A stretch of 64,000 nucleotides of DNA, taken from positions 62,001 to 126,000 of the forward strand of contig NZ_JAIXTC010000023.1 in the NCBI RefSeq assembly GCF_027484365.1. Direction: 5' to 3'. Position 1 is the first letter of the stretch; every line of letters begins with the position of its first letter. This stretch comes from Brevundimonas sp. (lineage in GTDB: Bacteria; Pseudomonadota; Alphaproteobacteria; Caulobacterales; Caulobacteraceae). This document shows positions 42,128 through 51,482 of the stretch, piece after piece. Below the pieces are notes generated by a model. That model was not told the origin of the DNA and did not search any database. It saw nothing but the letters and a program-made list of their open reading frames with translations. Position numbers and translations under genes: made by a program.

Positions 42128-43468
42128 ATGACGGTATTGTCGAGAATCGATCGGGTTCTGTCGCGGAACGGAAAGGCCCAGGGCGTCGCGTCGCCGGCCG
42201 AGGAACGCGAGAACGGCGACGCGGCCGGCATCATCGGCGAACGCTTTGAAACCATTCAGGACAACCTCGACCAGTTGTCGGACATGGCGCGGCGTTTCGG
42301 AACGTTCGAGAGCCTGCTGGGCCAGCTGCGCGAGCCGCTGGAAGCCGAGTTCAGGTCGCGCCGCGACAGCCATGTCGAACTGGTCAATCTGCGCGCCGCC
42401 AACATCGATTCGGTCGGCCGTCTGGAAGCGCTCAACGCCGAGGCCCGCCGCCTCGCCGACGCCCTGGCCGAAAGCGAGGCCCGGGCCGACGAACTGTCCG
42501 CACGGCTGGGCGAACAGACCGCGACCTCCCAGGAAGCGCGGGTCGAGACCGACCGCCTGCGCAGCGAGCTGTCCGCAGCCACCGCGAAGATCGAGGCGCT
42601 TGAGATCGCGGATCGCGCGTCCAGCCAGCGCATCAAGGAGCTGGAGCAGGACCAGGACGCCCTGCGCACCCAGCTGAAACAGGCCGAGACCCTGCGGACT
42701 GAGTCCGAAAGCGGCCGCGCCCAGATCCAGCGCGACCACGCCCTGGCGTCCGAAGAGAACACCGTCCTGCGTCGCCGCGTCGACGAGGTCTCGGCCGAGA
42801 TCGCCGCCCTTGCGCGTGTGTCGGCGGCCAGCGAGGGCCAGCTGGCCTCCGAACGCGCCCGCGCGGCCTCGGAACAGAGCGAGGCCGCCCGCAGCCTGCG
42901 CGCCCTTGAGAACCAGACCGAGACGGCGCGCGCGGAGATCGCCTCGCTGAGCTCGCGGCTCGACACGGCCACGGCCCGCGCCAACGGGCTGGAGGTGCTG
43001 AACACCGAACAGGCCTCGCGTCTGAGCGAGCTGCAGGCCGGATCGCATGCCGCGGAGCGCAAGGCGGAACAGCTGCAGATCAGCCTGGATCGGGCCATGG
43101 AGCGGATCCGCGGTCTGGAAGCCGAGACCGAGGACACGCGCCAGCGTCTGGCCGGGATGGAAGTGGCCCGTCTGGCCGCCGTCGACCGGGCCGAGACCCT
43201 GGCCAAGGCCGCCTCGACCCACGAGAAGGCCATCGCCCGCGCCGAGGACCGGATGCTGAAGATCCAGGCCAAGCTGACCGCCGTCCAGGACGAGCATCAG
43301 GCCAAGGTCCAGGTGATGAGTCAGCAGACTGCGGCCCTGCGCGCCGAACTGGAAGGCGTCCGCGCCGAGGCCGCGATGTCGGCCGCCGCTCTGGAAGCGG
43401 CCCGTCGCGAGCGTGGCGGCCGGCCGGCGCCCACCGAGGGTGGATCGGTCCAGCCCATCATCGGCTGA
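42128..43468 (+). CDS. creS: Crescentin-like coiled-coil (intermediate-filament-like) protein
   Basis: 446 residues; GGGGGA precedes the ATG. Almost the whole protein after residue 40 is heptad coiled coil. From memory it aligns with Caulobacter crescentin (about 457 residues) along its length: IIGERFETIQDNLD against IGQRYETIDQGLD; REPLEAEFRSRRDSHVELVNLR against RAPLSQEFDARR...ELIALR; and a C-terminal AAALEAARRER segment. A short basic N-terminus (SRIDRVLSRNGK) is where crescentin contacts the membrane and MreB. Crescentin polymerises on one side of the cell and causes curvature. The gap 41926-42127 holds an inverted repeat GGCCCG-att-CGGGCC at 42072-42086 and a possible -10 TATAAG. Confirmation needs an alignment. 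Confidence 0.8.
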   Translation: MTVLSRIDRVLSRNGKAQGVASPAEERENGDAAGIIGERFETIQDNLDQLSDMARRFGTFESLLGQLREPLEAEFRSRRDSHVELVNLRAANIDSVGRLEALNAEARRLADALAESEARADELSARLGEQTATSQEARVETDRLRSELSAATAKIEALEIADRASSQRIKELEQDQDALRTQLKQAETLRTESESGRAQIQRDHALASEENTVLRRRVDEVSAEIAALARVSAASEGQLASERARAASEQSEAARSLRALENQTETARAEIASLSSRLDTATARANGLEVLNTEQASRLSELQAGSHAAERKAEQLQISLDRAMERIRGLEAETEDTRQRLAGMEVARLAAVDRAETLAKAASTHEKAIARAEDRMLKIQAKLTAVQDEHQAKVQVMSQQTAALRAELEGVRAEAAMSAAALEAARRERGGRPAPTEGGSVQPIIG

Positions 43469-43704
43469 CGCCCGAAGGCGGAACCGTGGGTCGGCGGCCG
43501 GGTTAGACCGGGCCCGGCCTGAAGGACTTCCGCCCCATGGACATCACCCGTCGGATAATCGATGTCCACGCCGGGGCCGCGCGCCGGCCGCCCGGTCGCC
43601 CGCACCGGCGGTCGAGCTTGATGCGCTTGAGGCCGATCACATCACGGGCGTGACGCGGGTCAACACGGAAACCGGAGCCTACATCGAGGCCAATGGCTGA
43701 GCCT

Positions 43705-45384
43705 CTAGTCGCCCTGAACGGCATAGAGTTTGACGATCTCGAACAGGAAGTCGCGGCCCTCGTACAGGGAGCGGACTCGGATGCGTTCGTTGAGGCCGTG
43801 GGCGCCGCCGCCGTCCGGATCGCCGAACATGCCGGTGACCCCATAGGTCGGTATGCCGGCCGCATTGGTGAACCGGCCGTCGGTGGCGCCGGTCGACATG
43901 GTCGGCAGGATCGGCACGTCCGGCCACATCCGGCCGGCGACCTCGCGGATCGGACTCATGACCGCGTCCGACAGGGGCGGGGGCGGGGTCGAGGGATCAG
44001 GCGCGCCGACGGTGGTGATCGTCACCGCCGGATTGTCGATCAGTCGCGCGAGCTCGGCCTGGGTCCCGGCGATCGTGTTTCCGGGGAAGATGCGGCAGTT
44101 GATGTTGGCGGTGACGTGCTGGGGCTGGGCGTTCGGCGCATGGCCGCCTTCGATCAGGGTCGGGATGCAGGTCGTCCGCAGGGTCGCATTCCATGAGGGA
44201 TTGGCGGCGGAGATCCGGGCGGCGGCCCCGGCGTCCGGCGTGGTCCCGGCGGTCAGGGCGCGCATGTCGGCGGCGTGCTGCGGCTGGGTGTCGGCGAGCG
44301 CGGTGAAATAGGCCCGGGTCACAGGATTAAGCTGGAGCGGGAAGTCGTATGCGCCGACCCGCGAAAGGCTGTTGGACATGGCGACAATGGCGTTGTCCTT
44401 CCTCGGCCGGGCCGAGTGGCCGCCGGGGTTGGTGATCTCCAGCTGGAAGTCTTGGTAGAGCTTCTCGCCCGCCTGGACGGCCAGGGCGACGCGGTTGCCT
44501 TCTGCGTCGAGCAGGCCGCCGGCGCCTTCGTTGAGGGCGAACCCGGCCTGGAGCGTCTCCGGGTGATGGGCCAGCAGCCACTCGACCCCGTTGTGGACGT
44601 CGGCGGTTTCCTCGCCGCAGGTCAGGGCGATCCTGATGTCGCGGGTCGGGGCGAAGCCGTCCTGTTTCAGACGGACCATCGTATCGACCCAGACCGAGGC
44701 CTGGGCTTTGTCGTCCGAGGCGCCGCGCGCGTAGAAATAGCCGCCCTCCTCGACCAGGGTGAAGGGATCGCGGGTCCAGTCGGCGGCCCTCGCCTCGACC
44801 ACATCGATGTGCGCCAGCAGCAGGAGAGCGGGCGCCGAGGCGTCGGAGCCGTGCAGGGTGGCGACCAGATTGCCGTCCTTCGGCCGGTCGGCCGGGGCGA
44901 GGACGCGGACGTCGGCGGCCGGGTAGCCGACGGCGGTCAGACGTGCGGCCATCCGCTCGGCGGCGAGGGTGCAGCTGCCTTCGGACAGGGTGGTGTTGGT
45001 CTCGACCAGTTCCTCGTAGAGGGCGCGGAAGGCGAGCTGGTCGGGGCGGGGCGCGGGAGCCGTCTGGGCCTTGGAGGCGCTGGCGATGGCGACGGCCACG
45101 CCGAAGACGACGGCGATGACGGCGACGCCGATGAGCAGACGCCGGCGGCTCTTGCGGACCGCCGCATAGACCGGCTCGTCCAGATAGTAGAAGCCGGCCC
45201 GGGCCTGACGGATGGCGTTCTGGCGCAGCAGGCCGCGCAGGGCGAGCCGGGCCAGGTTCCTGTCGGGGGCGAGGGGGATGGCCTTTTCGGGCGAGAAGGC
45301 CTCGGCGGCCTTGAGCGCCTCGATCATCTGGCGCTCGGCCCGCATTCTCTGGGCCGCGATGACGGCGCCCGCGCTGTTGCTCAT
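43705..45384 (-). CDS. Membrane-tethered M20-family metallopeptidase with N-terminal extra domain
   Basis: 559 residues from ATG 45384 (AGGGAGCGG upstream). Residues 1-78 form a small basic helical domain that may be a winged helix (FSPEKAIPLAP, ALRGLLRQNAIRQARAGFYYL). A membrane helix follows (about 82-104, LLIGVAVIAVVFGVAVAIA), then an M20/M28-like catalytic domain with metal ligands in LLLLAHIDVV, ARGASDDKAQ and TCGEETAD, and a dimerisation insert. The catalytic part should be periplasmic. The function of the fused front domain is unknown. The preceding 236 bases (43469-43704) have no gene I accept. Confidence 0.85.
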   Translation of the reverse strand: MSNSAGAVIAAQRMRAERQMIEALKAAEAFSPEKAIPLAPDRNLARLALRGLLRQNAIRQARAGFYYLDEPVYAAVRKSRRRLLIGVAVIAVVFGVAVAIASASKAQTAPAPRPDQLAFRALYEELVETNTTLSEGSCTLAAERMAARLTAVGYPAADVRVLAPADRPKDGNLVATLHGSDASAPALLLLAHIDVVEARAADWTRDPFTLVEEGGYFYARGASDDKAQASVWVDTMVRLKQDGFAPTRDIRIALTCGEETADVHNGVEWLLAHHPETLQAGFALNEGAGGLLDAEGNRVALAVQAGEKLYQDFQLEITNPGGHSARPRKDNAIVAMSNSLSRVGAYDFPLQLNPVTRAYFTALADTQPQHAADMRALTAGTTPDAGAAARISAANPSWNATLRTTCIPTLIEGGHAPNAQPQHVTANINCRIFPGNTIAGTQAELARLIDNPAVTITTVGAPDPSTPPPPLSDAVMSPIREVAGRMWPDVPILPTMSTGATDGRFTNAAGIPTYGVTGMFGDPDGGGAHGLNERIRVRSLYEGRDFLFEIVKLYAVQGD

Positions 45385-45508
45385 AGTCCGCTCCCTGTGC
45401 GGAAGAGACGCTATGCCCAAGCCGGCGGCAGGGGAAGCGGTCACGGCCGCTGGCGACGGACGCCTTGGTCATTGTCCGGTAACCCTGATTGCGGCATGAC
45501 TGGAACGA

Positions 45509-46051
45509 ATGACGAACAATATGATTCATCAAGGCGGGGGGACCCGGATCCTGGGGCTGGACCCCGGCCTGCGCCGCACCGGTTGGGGCGTGGTCGTGGC
45601 CGAAGGGTCGCGGCTGCGCTGGGTCGCGCACGGGGTGGTGACGCCGCCGGACACGGCGCCCTTGTCCGAGCGGCTGCTGTGGCTGCTGGAGAAGGTCGGC
45701 GAGGTCTGCGCCGCCCATGATTGTGACGAGGCGGCGATCGAGGAGGTCTTCGTCAATGTGAACCCGTCGTCGACCCTGAAGCTGGGCCATGCCCGGGCGG
45801 CGGTCATGCTGGCTCCGGCCAGCGCCGGTCTGCCGGTCGCCGAATACTCGCCGAACCTGATCAAGAAGGCGGTGGTCGGGGCCGGGCATGCGGACAAGGG
45901 GCAGATCGCCTTCATGGTGAAACGGCTGCTGCCGGCAGCCGGTGACGTGAAGGCCGATGCCGCGGATGCCCTCGCCGTGGCTATCACCCATGCGCAGCTG
46001 AGGAGGCGGACGCTGCTGGAAGCGCTCAATCCTTTGCGGGGGGCGGCATGA
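45509..46051 (+). CDS. ruvC: Holliday junction resolvase RuvC
   Basis: 180 residues. Endonuclease that cuts Holliday junctions made mobile by RuvAB. Acidic active-site residues are in [20 protein letters not shown] and the C-terminal [15 protein letters not shown] 45509 or ATG 45521, four codons later, could be the start. It overlaps ruvA by ATGA, so ruvC-ruvA-ruvB is one operon. Confidence 0.97.
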   Translation: MTNNMIHQGGGTRILGLDPGLRRTGWGVVVAEGSRLRWVAHGVVTPPDTAPLSERLLWLLEKVGEVCAAHDCDEAAIEEVFVNVNPSSTLKLGHARAAVMLAPASAGLPVAEYSPNLIKKAVVGAGHADKGQIAFMVKRLLPAAGDVKADAADALAVAITHAQLRRRTLLEALNPLRGAA

Positions 46052-46665
46052 TCGGCCGTCTGAGGGGCGTGCTGGCCGAGGTCGAGGAGGGCCACTGCCT
46101 GATCGACTGTGCGGGGGTGGGCTATGTCGTCGCCTGCGGGGCGCGGACCCTGGGGCGGCTGCCGGCGCCCGGCGACGAGGCGACGCTGCACGTTCATTCG
46201 CAATGGAGCGAGGACGCGGGGCCGAGGCTGTACGGCTTCCTGGCCCGCGACGAACGACGGGCCTTCACGACCCTTCTGGGCATCCAGGGCGTGGGCCCGA
46301 AGGCGGCGCTGTCGGTTCTGGACGTGCTGCCGCCGGGCGAACTGGCGAGCGCGGTGGCGCGGGACGACAAGGCCGCGATCGGGCGGGCCAATGGCGTGGG
46401 GCCAAAGCTGGCCCTGCGGATCGTGACCGAGCTGAAGGGCAAGTCCCTGGGCGATGTCTCGTTCACGCCGTCGGCGCCTGGCCTGCACACGGAGATCGTC
46501 GCTCCGCTTCCGAGCGTAACGGGAGAGGCGGTCTCGGCCCTGCTGGGTCTGGGCATGGCCGAGGTCAATGCGCGCCGGGCCGTGGATCAGGCGCTGATCC
46601 GGCTGGGTGACGATGCGGAACTGTCGGCCGTGATCCGGGCGGCCTTGCAGGAGCTGGGGCGGTGA
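46048..46665 (+). CDS. ruvA: Holliday junction branch migration protein RuvA
   Basis: 205 residues. Binds the four-way junction as a tetramer and loads RuvB. The HhH region shows [15 protein letters not shown] and [18 protein letters not shown], and the C-terminal RuvB-contact domain has [16 protein letters not shown]. Start in the ATGA overlap with ruvC; its own stop overlaps the GTG of ruvB. Confidence 0.97.
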   Translation: MIGRLRGVLAEVEEGHCLIDCAGVGYVVACGARTLGRLPAPGDEATLHVHSQWSEDAGPRLYGFLARDERRAFTTLLGIQGVGPKAALSVLDVLPPGELASAVARDDKAAIGRANGVGPKLALRIVTELKGKSLGDVSFTPSAPGLHTEIVAPLPSVTGEAVSALLGLGMAEVNARRAVDQALIRLGDDAELSAVIRAALQELGR

Positions 46666-47696
46666 CTGACGACCGCATCATCTCGCCCGAGCCCGCCCCC
46701 GGCGAATCCTATGACCGTGCATTGCGGCCCCAGACCCTGTCCGAGTTCGTCGGCCAGGAGGCGGCCAAGGGCAATCTGAAGGTCTTCATCGACGCGGCGC
46801 GGAAGCGTGGCGAGGCGCTGGACCATGTGCTGCTGTTCGGGCCTCCCGGGCTCGGCAAGACGACGCTGGCGCAGATCGTGTCGCGGGAGCTGGGGGTGGG
46901 CTTCCGGGCGACCTCGGGACCGATCCTCGCCAAGGCCGGAGATCTGGCGGCCATCCTGACCAATCTCGAACCGCGCGACGTCCTGTTCATCGACGAGATC
47001 CACCGGCTGGCCCCGACGGTGGAGGAGATCCTGTATCCCGCCATGGAGGACCATGTGCTGGACCTGATCATCGGCGAAGGGCCGTCGGCGCGCTCGGTGC
47101 GGATCGATCTGGCGCCCTTCACCCTCGTCGGGGCTACGACGCGCGCGGGGCTGCTGGCGACGCCGCTGCGCGACCGGTTCGGTATTCCGTTGAGACTGGA
47201 GTTCTATACGCCGGACGAGCTGGTGCGGGTCATCACCGGGGCGGCGCGCAAGATGGGGGCGCCGATCAATGACGAAGGCGCGCGCGAGATCGCCTCGCGG
47301 GCCCGGGGCACGCCGCGCGTGGCCGGTCGGCTGCTGCGCCGGGTGCGGGACTTCGCCGAGGCCGAGGGCGCGGCGGTGATCGACCGGATCGTGGCGTCCC
47401 GGGCCCTGTCGCGGCTGGAGATCGACGAGCTGGGCCTGGATTCCAACGACAGGCGGTTCCTGAAGGCCCTGATCGAGAACTACGGCGGCGGACCCGTCGG
47501 GATGGACACCCTGGCGGCCGCTATCGCCGAGGCGCGGGACGCGGTCGAGGACGTGATCGAGCCCTATCTGCTGCAGCAGGGCTTCATCATGCGGACGCCG
47601 CGCGGACGGATGGCGTGCGCCAAGGCTTATGCCCACCTCGGCCTGACCGAACCGCCGAAGGTCGTGGTTCCGCCGCAGGGCGGTCTGTTCGAATAG
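46662..47696 (+). CDS. ruvB: Holliday junction DNA helicase RuvB
   Basis: 344 residues from GTG 46662. AAA+ motor of branch migration: Walker [13 protein letters not shown], Walker B LFIDEIHR, sensor GATTRAGLL and the arginine-finger region around [11 protein letters not shown]. The C-terminal winged helix ends in [12 protein letters not shown]. Complete. Confidence 0.98.
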   Translation: MTDDRIISPEPAPGESYDRALRPQTLSEFVGQEAAKGNLKVFIDAARKRGEALDHVLLFGPPGLGKTTLAQIVSRELGVGFRATSGPILAKAGDLAAILTNLEPRDVLFIDEIHRLAPTVEEILYPAMEDHVLDLIIGEGPSARSVRIDLAPFTLVGATTRAGLLATPLRDRFGIPLRLEFYTPDELVRVITGAARKMGAPINDEGAREIASRARGTPRVAGRLLRRVRDFAEAEGAAVIDRIVASRALSRLEIDELGLDSNDRRFLKALIENYGGGPVGMDTLAAAIAEARDAVEDVIEPYLLQQGFIMRTPRGRMACAKAYAHLGLTEPPKVVVPPQGGLFE

Positions 47697-47751
47697 CGGC
47701 TTGCCAAGCGCGGGGCGGGGGACTTTGGTGTCGGCGAACCGGAGACCGTCC

Positions 47752-49209
47752 ATGATCTTTCGCGTCCTCGCCGCCTTGTCCTTTCTGGCCTGCGGCATCG
47801 CCCCGGCCGCACCCGCCATCGCCGCCGATCCGGTGTTTACCGACACGGCCTGTCCGGCCGACTGGCCGGCCGGGGTGCGCGAGGTTCGTTGCGGAACCCT
47901 GACGGTCGACGAGGCGCGCGACGGGTCGAGCGACCGGCGCATCGATATCGCCGTGGTGATCGTCAAGGCGTCGACGCCCTGGCGCGACGCATCGGGGCGT
48001 CTGCTGCCGCCGGTGGTGAACTTTCACGGGGGGCCGGGCGGGGCGTCCACACCGGGCGTGGGCGGGGCGCTGCGATACGCGCAGCAGAACCCGGACGCCC
48101 TGGCCGTGGATCAGGACATGATCTTCTTCGACCAGCGCGGCGCCGGGCGGGGGACGCCGTCGATGGACTGTCCGGGCGTGGAACTGACCGACGCGGGACC
48201 GCCGTCTGATGAGGATCGCGACGGGCTGATCGCCTGCCTGAAGGGCTGGCAGGCGCAGGGCGTGGACCTGAACTGGTACAACGCCGCCGTCATCGCCGAC
48301 GACGTGCGCGACCTGGCCCAGGTGCTGGGACTGGAGAAGATCGACCTGCGCGGCGGCTCCTATGGGCCTCGCATCGAGGCGGCCGTCATTACCCATCATC
48401 CCGAGATCGTGCGCGCCGCCGTGATGGACAGCCCTTGGCCGCCCGAAGGGAACTGGGCCGTGGGCACGCCCGAGCAGGTCTCGGCCGCCGTACGGATCAT
48501 CCTGGCCAAATGCGCGGCGCAGGCCGAATGCGCCGCCCGCTATCCCGACATGCAGGCGCGGTTCGAGACCGAGGCGCGGCGCTGGCTGGCCGGGCCGGTG
48601 ACGGGCAAGGACGGGCAGACGTTCACTGTCGACGACCTCTCGGCCTTCCTCATGGACACCACCTACAGCCGGGTCGGGGTCCGCCGCCTGCCGGCCGATC
48701 TGGACAGGATCATCTCGGGCGACCTGAGCCCGGTGGCCGAGGTCTCCGGAAACCGGACCTACTATTTCGAAGGTCAGCACATGGCGCACCTGTGCCGGGA
48801 AGAGCTGCCGTTCGAATCCAAGGCGCGACTGGTGGCCGGCGCGGCCGGCGATCCGGTGGCGGAGGTGCTGGTGCCGTCCCTGTCGCGGCTGTTCGACGTC
48901 TGCGAGGCGATCGGCGAGACGCCTGCCGATCCGATCGAGAACGCGCCGGTGGTGACCGACATCCCGACCCTGTTCGTGGCCGCCGAGATCGATCCCGGCT
49001 GTCCGCCGCCCCTGACCGAGGCGGCCGCACGAGGATACGCCAACAGCCAGGTGGTGATCGTGACCAATGCGACGCACGGGGTGATCAATGCCAGCCCCTG
49101 CACGCGGGCGATGGCGCGGGACTTCCTGCGTGATCCTTCGGCGCCGGTGGACCGCAGCTGTCTCCCGCCTGCCGGCACGCCGCTGGACTTCACCCTCGAT
49201 CCGGCCTGA
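47752..49209 (+). CDS. Exported alpha/beta hydrolase, S33 proline-iminopeptidase-like
   Basis: 485 residues from ATG 47752 (GGAG upstream), with a signal peptide (VLAALSFLACGIAPAAPAIA). The oxyanion loop NFHGGPGGAS and the FDQRGAGRG block are typical of S33 peptidases; the nucleophile is Ser in RGGSYGPRI, the acid is near AAEIDPGC and the His is in NATHGVI. Several Cys suggest periplasmic disulfides. It probably cleaves N-terminal residues from peptides or a similar ester substrate. It precedes the tol cluster but is not part of it functionally as far as can be seen. Confidence 0.85.
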   Translation: MIFRVLAALSFLACGIAPAAPAIAADPVFTDTACPADWPAGVREVRCGTLTVDEARDGSSDRRIDIAVVIVKASTPWRDASGRLLPPVVNFHGGPGGASTPGVGGALRYAQQNPDALAVDQDMIFFDQRGAGRGTPSMDCPGVELTDAGPPSDEDRDGLIACLKGWQAQGVDLNWYNAAVIADDVRDLAQVLGLEKIDLRGGSYGPRIEAAVITHHPEIVRAAVMDSPWPPEGNWAVGTPEQVSAAVRIILAKCAAQAECAARYPDMQARFETEARRWLAGPVTGKDGQTFTVDDLSAFLMDTTYSRVGVRRLPADLDRIISGDLSPVAEVSGNRTYYFEGQHMAHLCREELPFESKARLVAGAAGDPVAEVLVPSLSRLFDVCEAIGETPADPIENAPVVTDIPTLFVAAEIDPGCPPPLTEAAARGYANSQVVIVTNATHGVINASPCTRAMARDFLRDPSAPVDRSCLPPAGTPLDFTLDPA

Positions 49210-49213
49210 GGCG

Positions 49214-49597
49214 ATGGCGCGGCCCCGGATGACTGTCAGAACCCTCGTGCCCATCCTCGGGATCGTCGTCCTGATCCTGGGCGGGCTGTGCATCTGGGTG
49301 GTCGTGAGCGGCGGCGCGGGATCGCGGCAAGAGGCCCCGTTCCAGCGCGCCGAGCGGCAGGTGCGGGAACAGCGCGGCCCGGACTGGGAAGTTCGCTATG
49401 TCGAGGCCGGTTCGGGCCCGGCGGTATGCGGCTATGCAGCGGCGCGCAATCGCAGCGGCGTGACCGAAGAGCCCGTGGCCTTCATCTCCCGCATCGGCCG
49501 GATCCTGTTCGCCGACGAGCCCCTTCCGACCGAGTTCCGCGCCCTGCGCGAAGAGTTCTGTCCAGCCTTCGCCCGTTCGCCTGAAGCGCCCGCCTGA
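49214..49597 (+). CDS. Small membrane-anchored protein of unknown function
   Basis: 127 residues from ATG 49214, four bases after the stop of the peptidase gene. One N-terminal helix (LVPILGIVVLILGGLCIWVVV) and a soluble domain with two Cys (VCGYAAARN and EEFCPAFA). No family recognised. Its TGA overlaps the ATG of ybgC, so it is expressed with the tol cluster. Confidence 0.7.
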   Translation: MARPRMTVRTLVPILGIVVLILGGLCIWVVVSGGAGSRQEAPFQRAERQVREQRGPDWEVRYVEAGSGPAVCGYAAARNRSGVTEEPVAFISRIGRILFADEPLPTEFRALREEFCPAFARSPEAPA

Positions 49598-50049
49598 TGA
49601 CCCATTCCGATCATCCCACCGCCGGCCGATTCGAGGGTCGCGATCACCTGTTGCCCGTGCGGGTCTATTACGAGGACACCGACTTCACGGGGGTGGTCTA
49701 TCACGCCAACTACGTCCGCTATTTCGAGCGGGGTCGGTCGGACTTCCTCAGGCTGGCGGGCATCGGCCATACGCAGCTGCTGGAGATCGATCCGCCGCTG
49801 GCCTTTGTCGTGGCGGAGATGAAGCTACATTTCATCAAGCCCGCGCGGATCGACGACGCCCTGGTGGTGCGGACCACCTATGACGCGGTGAAGGGGGTGA
49901 GGTTGCTGATCTCCCAGACCATCGAACGCGGCGGGGAAGCGCTGTGCCGGGCGGATGTCACGGCCGTCTGCATCCATCTGGACGGTCGGCCGCGCAGGCC
50001 GACGAAGGCCCTGGTCGAGGCGGTGACACCCTGGCTGGCCAACGACTGA
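49597..50049 (+). CDS. ybgC: Tol-Pal associated acyl-CoA thioesterase YbgC
   Basis: 150 residues. Hotdog thioesterase; the signature VYYEDTDFTGVVYHANYVRYFERGR includes the active Asp. First of the standard tol-pal gene order. Its link to Tol function is by conserved location; the acyl-CoA substrate is not certain. The start overlaps the preceding gene as TGATG. Confidence 0.95.
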   Translation: MTHSDHPTAGRFEGRDHLLPVRVYYEDTDFTGVVYHANYVRYFERGRSDFLRLAGIGHTQLLEIDPPLAFVVAEMKLHFIKPARIDDALVVRTTYDAVKGVRLLISQTIERGGEALCRADVTAVCIHLDGRPRRPTKALVEAVTPWLAND

Positions 50050-50197
50050 CGCATTGGTAACTTGCCGGAACCTGCGGCGCCGCTAGACTCGCGCCCTGCT
50101 TCGTCAGGAATAGACGGCCGCCCAATCCGCCTCCCGGCCATAGAACCGCCACGCCGCGTGGCTCGATAGAGTCCGACTGCTCTCCCAGGATCCGCCC

Positions 50198-50971
50198 ATG
50201 ACTGTCGCCGCCACCGTCGCCTCCGAAGCCTCGATGCTGAATCCGGTGACCCTGTTCATGACCGCCGACTGGGTGGTGAAGAGCGTGATGGTCGGTCTGG
50301 CCATTGCCTCGGTGTGGTCGTGGACGGTCATCATCGACAAGGCCTTCCGCTTCACCGCCCTGAACACCCAGGCCGACGCGTTCGAAAAGGCGATCGCCTC
50401 CGGCCGGTCGCTGGAGGATGTGGCGGCCCAGGCGGGACCGGAGCCGGCGCATGCCTTGCCGCGCATGCTGGTCATCGCCCTGTCGGACTGGCGCGAGACG
50501 CGTCGCAAGGGTCCGCTGACCGACACAGAGGGCAATCTGCTGATCTCGCGCATCGACCGCAGCCTCGATTCCCTGATCGCGCGCGAGGGCCAGAGGATCG
50601 AGGAAGGTCTGGGCGTCCTGTCGGTGGTCGCGACGGCCTCGCCCTTCATCGGCCTGTTCGGCACCGTCTGGGGCATCATGAACGCCTTCGGACGGATCGC
50701 GGCGGCGGGGAACACCAATCTGACGACCGTGGCCCCGGCCATCGCCGAGGCCCTGTTCGCCACGGCCGTGGGTCTGGCGGCCGCCATCCCGGCCTATATC
50801 GCCTACAACAAGTTCTCCATCGATGCGGGCAAGTTCACCGGCCGTCTGGAAAGTTTCGCCGACGACCTGCAGGCCGCCGTGGCGCGTCGTCTGGGCGGAG
50901 GTTCGGCCCCGGTCGCCCCGCCGCCCCCGCCGCCATCCGCGCCCGATCTGTCCTTCCGCCGGAGCGTCTGA
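50198..50971 (+). CDS. tolQ: Tol-Pal system proton-channel subunit TolQ
   Basis: 257 residues. MotA/ExbB family; with TolR it uses the proton gradient to drive outer-membrane constriction during division. Three membrane helices: about 22-42, then [24 protein letters not shown] and [25 protein letters not shown], with the conserved Thr/Pro residues of the channel. Ends with a Pro-rich tail. tolR follows after 3 bases. Confidence 0.96.
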   Translation: MTVAATVASEASMLNPVTLFMTADWVVKSVMVGLAIASVWSWTVIIDKAFRFTALNTQADAFEKAIASGRSLEDVAAQAGPEPAHALPRMLVIALSDWRETRRKGPLTDTEGNLLISRIDRSLDSLIAREGQRIEEGLGVLSVVATASPFIGLFGTVWGIMNAFGRIAAAGNTNLTTVAPAIAEALFATAVGLAAAIPAYIAYNKFSIDAGKFTGRLESFADDLQAAVARRLGGGSAPVAPPPPPPSAPDLSFRRSV

Positions 50972-50974
50972 GCC

Positions 50975-51478
50975 ATGGCCGGTGGTGGGGCGATGGGTGG
51001 AGGCGGAGGCCACGTCCGGGGCCGACGTCGCGCCCGCAAACGGCCGCTGAGCGAGATCAACGTCACCCCCCTGGTGGACGTGATGCTGGTTCTGCTGATC
51101 ATCTTCATGATCTCGGCGCCGCTGCTGACCGTAGGCGTACCGGTGGAGCTTCCGAAGACTGAGGCCAGCGCGGTCGAGACCGACAAGCCGCCGGTGACGG
51201 TATCGATCGACCGCGAGGGCGCGATCTTCGTCCAGCGCGACGAGACGGCCTATGACGCCCTGACCGAGCGGGTGGCCGAGGCGGCCGACGGCACGGACCG
51301 GGACGAGCTGTCGATCTTCGTGCGGGCCGACGGGCGCGCGCCCTACCAGGCCGTGGCGCGGGTGATGGCGCGACTGTCGGCTGCGGGCTTCACCAAGCTG
51401 AACCTGATCACCGATACGGCCGAAGCTGCCCCCGTGGCGGCGGCCGTCGTCACGCCTTCGCAAGAGCCCGAGGCCTGA
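50975..51478 (+). CDS. tolR: Tol-Pal system protein TolR
   Basis: 167 residues. ExbD/TolR family. A basic Gly-rich cytoplasmic front is followed by one helix, with the key membrane Asp in [18 protein letters not shown], and a periplasmic domain. It partners TolQ. Next gene tolA begins 4 bases after the stop. Confidence 0.96.
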   Translation: MAGGGAMGGGGGHVRGRRRARKRPLSEINVTPLVDVMLVLLIIFMISAPLLTVGVPVELPKTEASAVETDKPPVTVSIDREGAIFVQRDETAYDALTERVAEAADGTDRDELSIFVRADGRAPYQAVARVMARLSAAGFTKLNLITDTAEAAPVAAAVVTPSQEPEA

Positions 51479-51482
51479 CCGC

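Noticed and set aside
43538-43700. A possible small gene starting MDITRRIIDVHAG, or a frame ending VTRVNTETGAYIEANG
   Set aside because: The two attractive pieces lie in different frames and neither has both a good start and a good end. It may be a frameshifted remnant, but I cannot support a gene.
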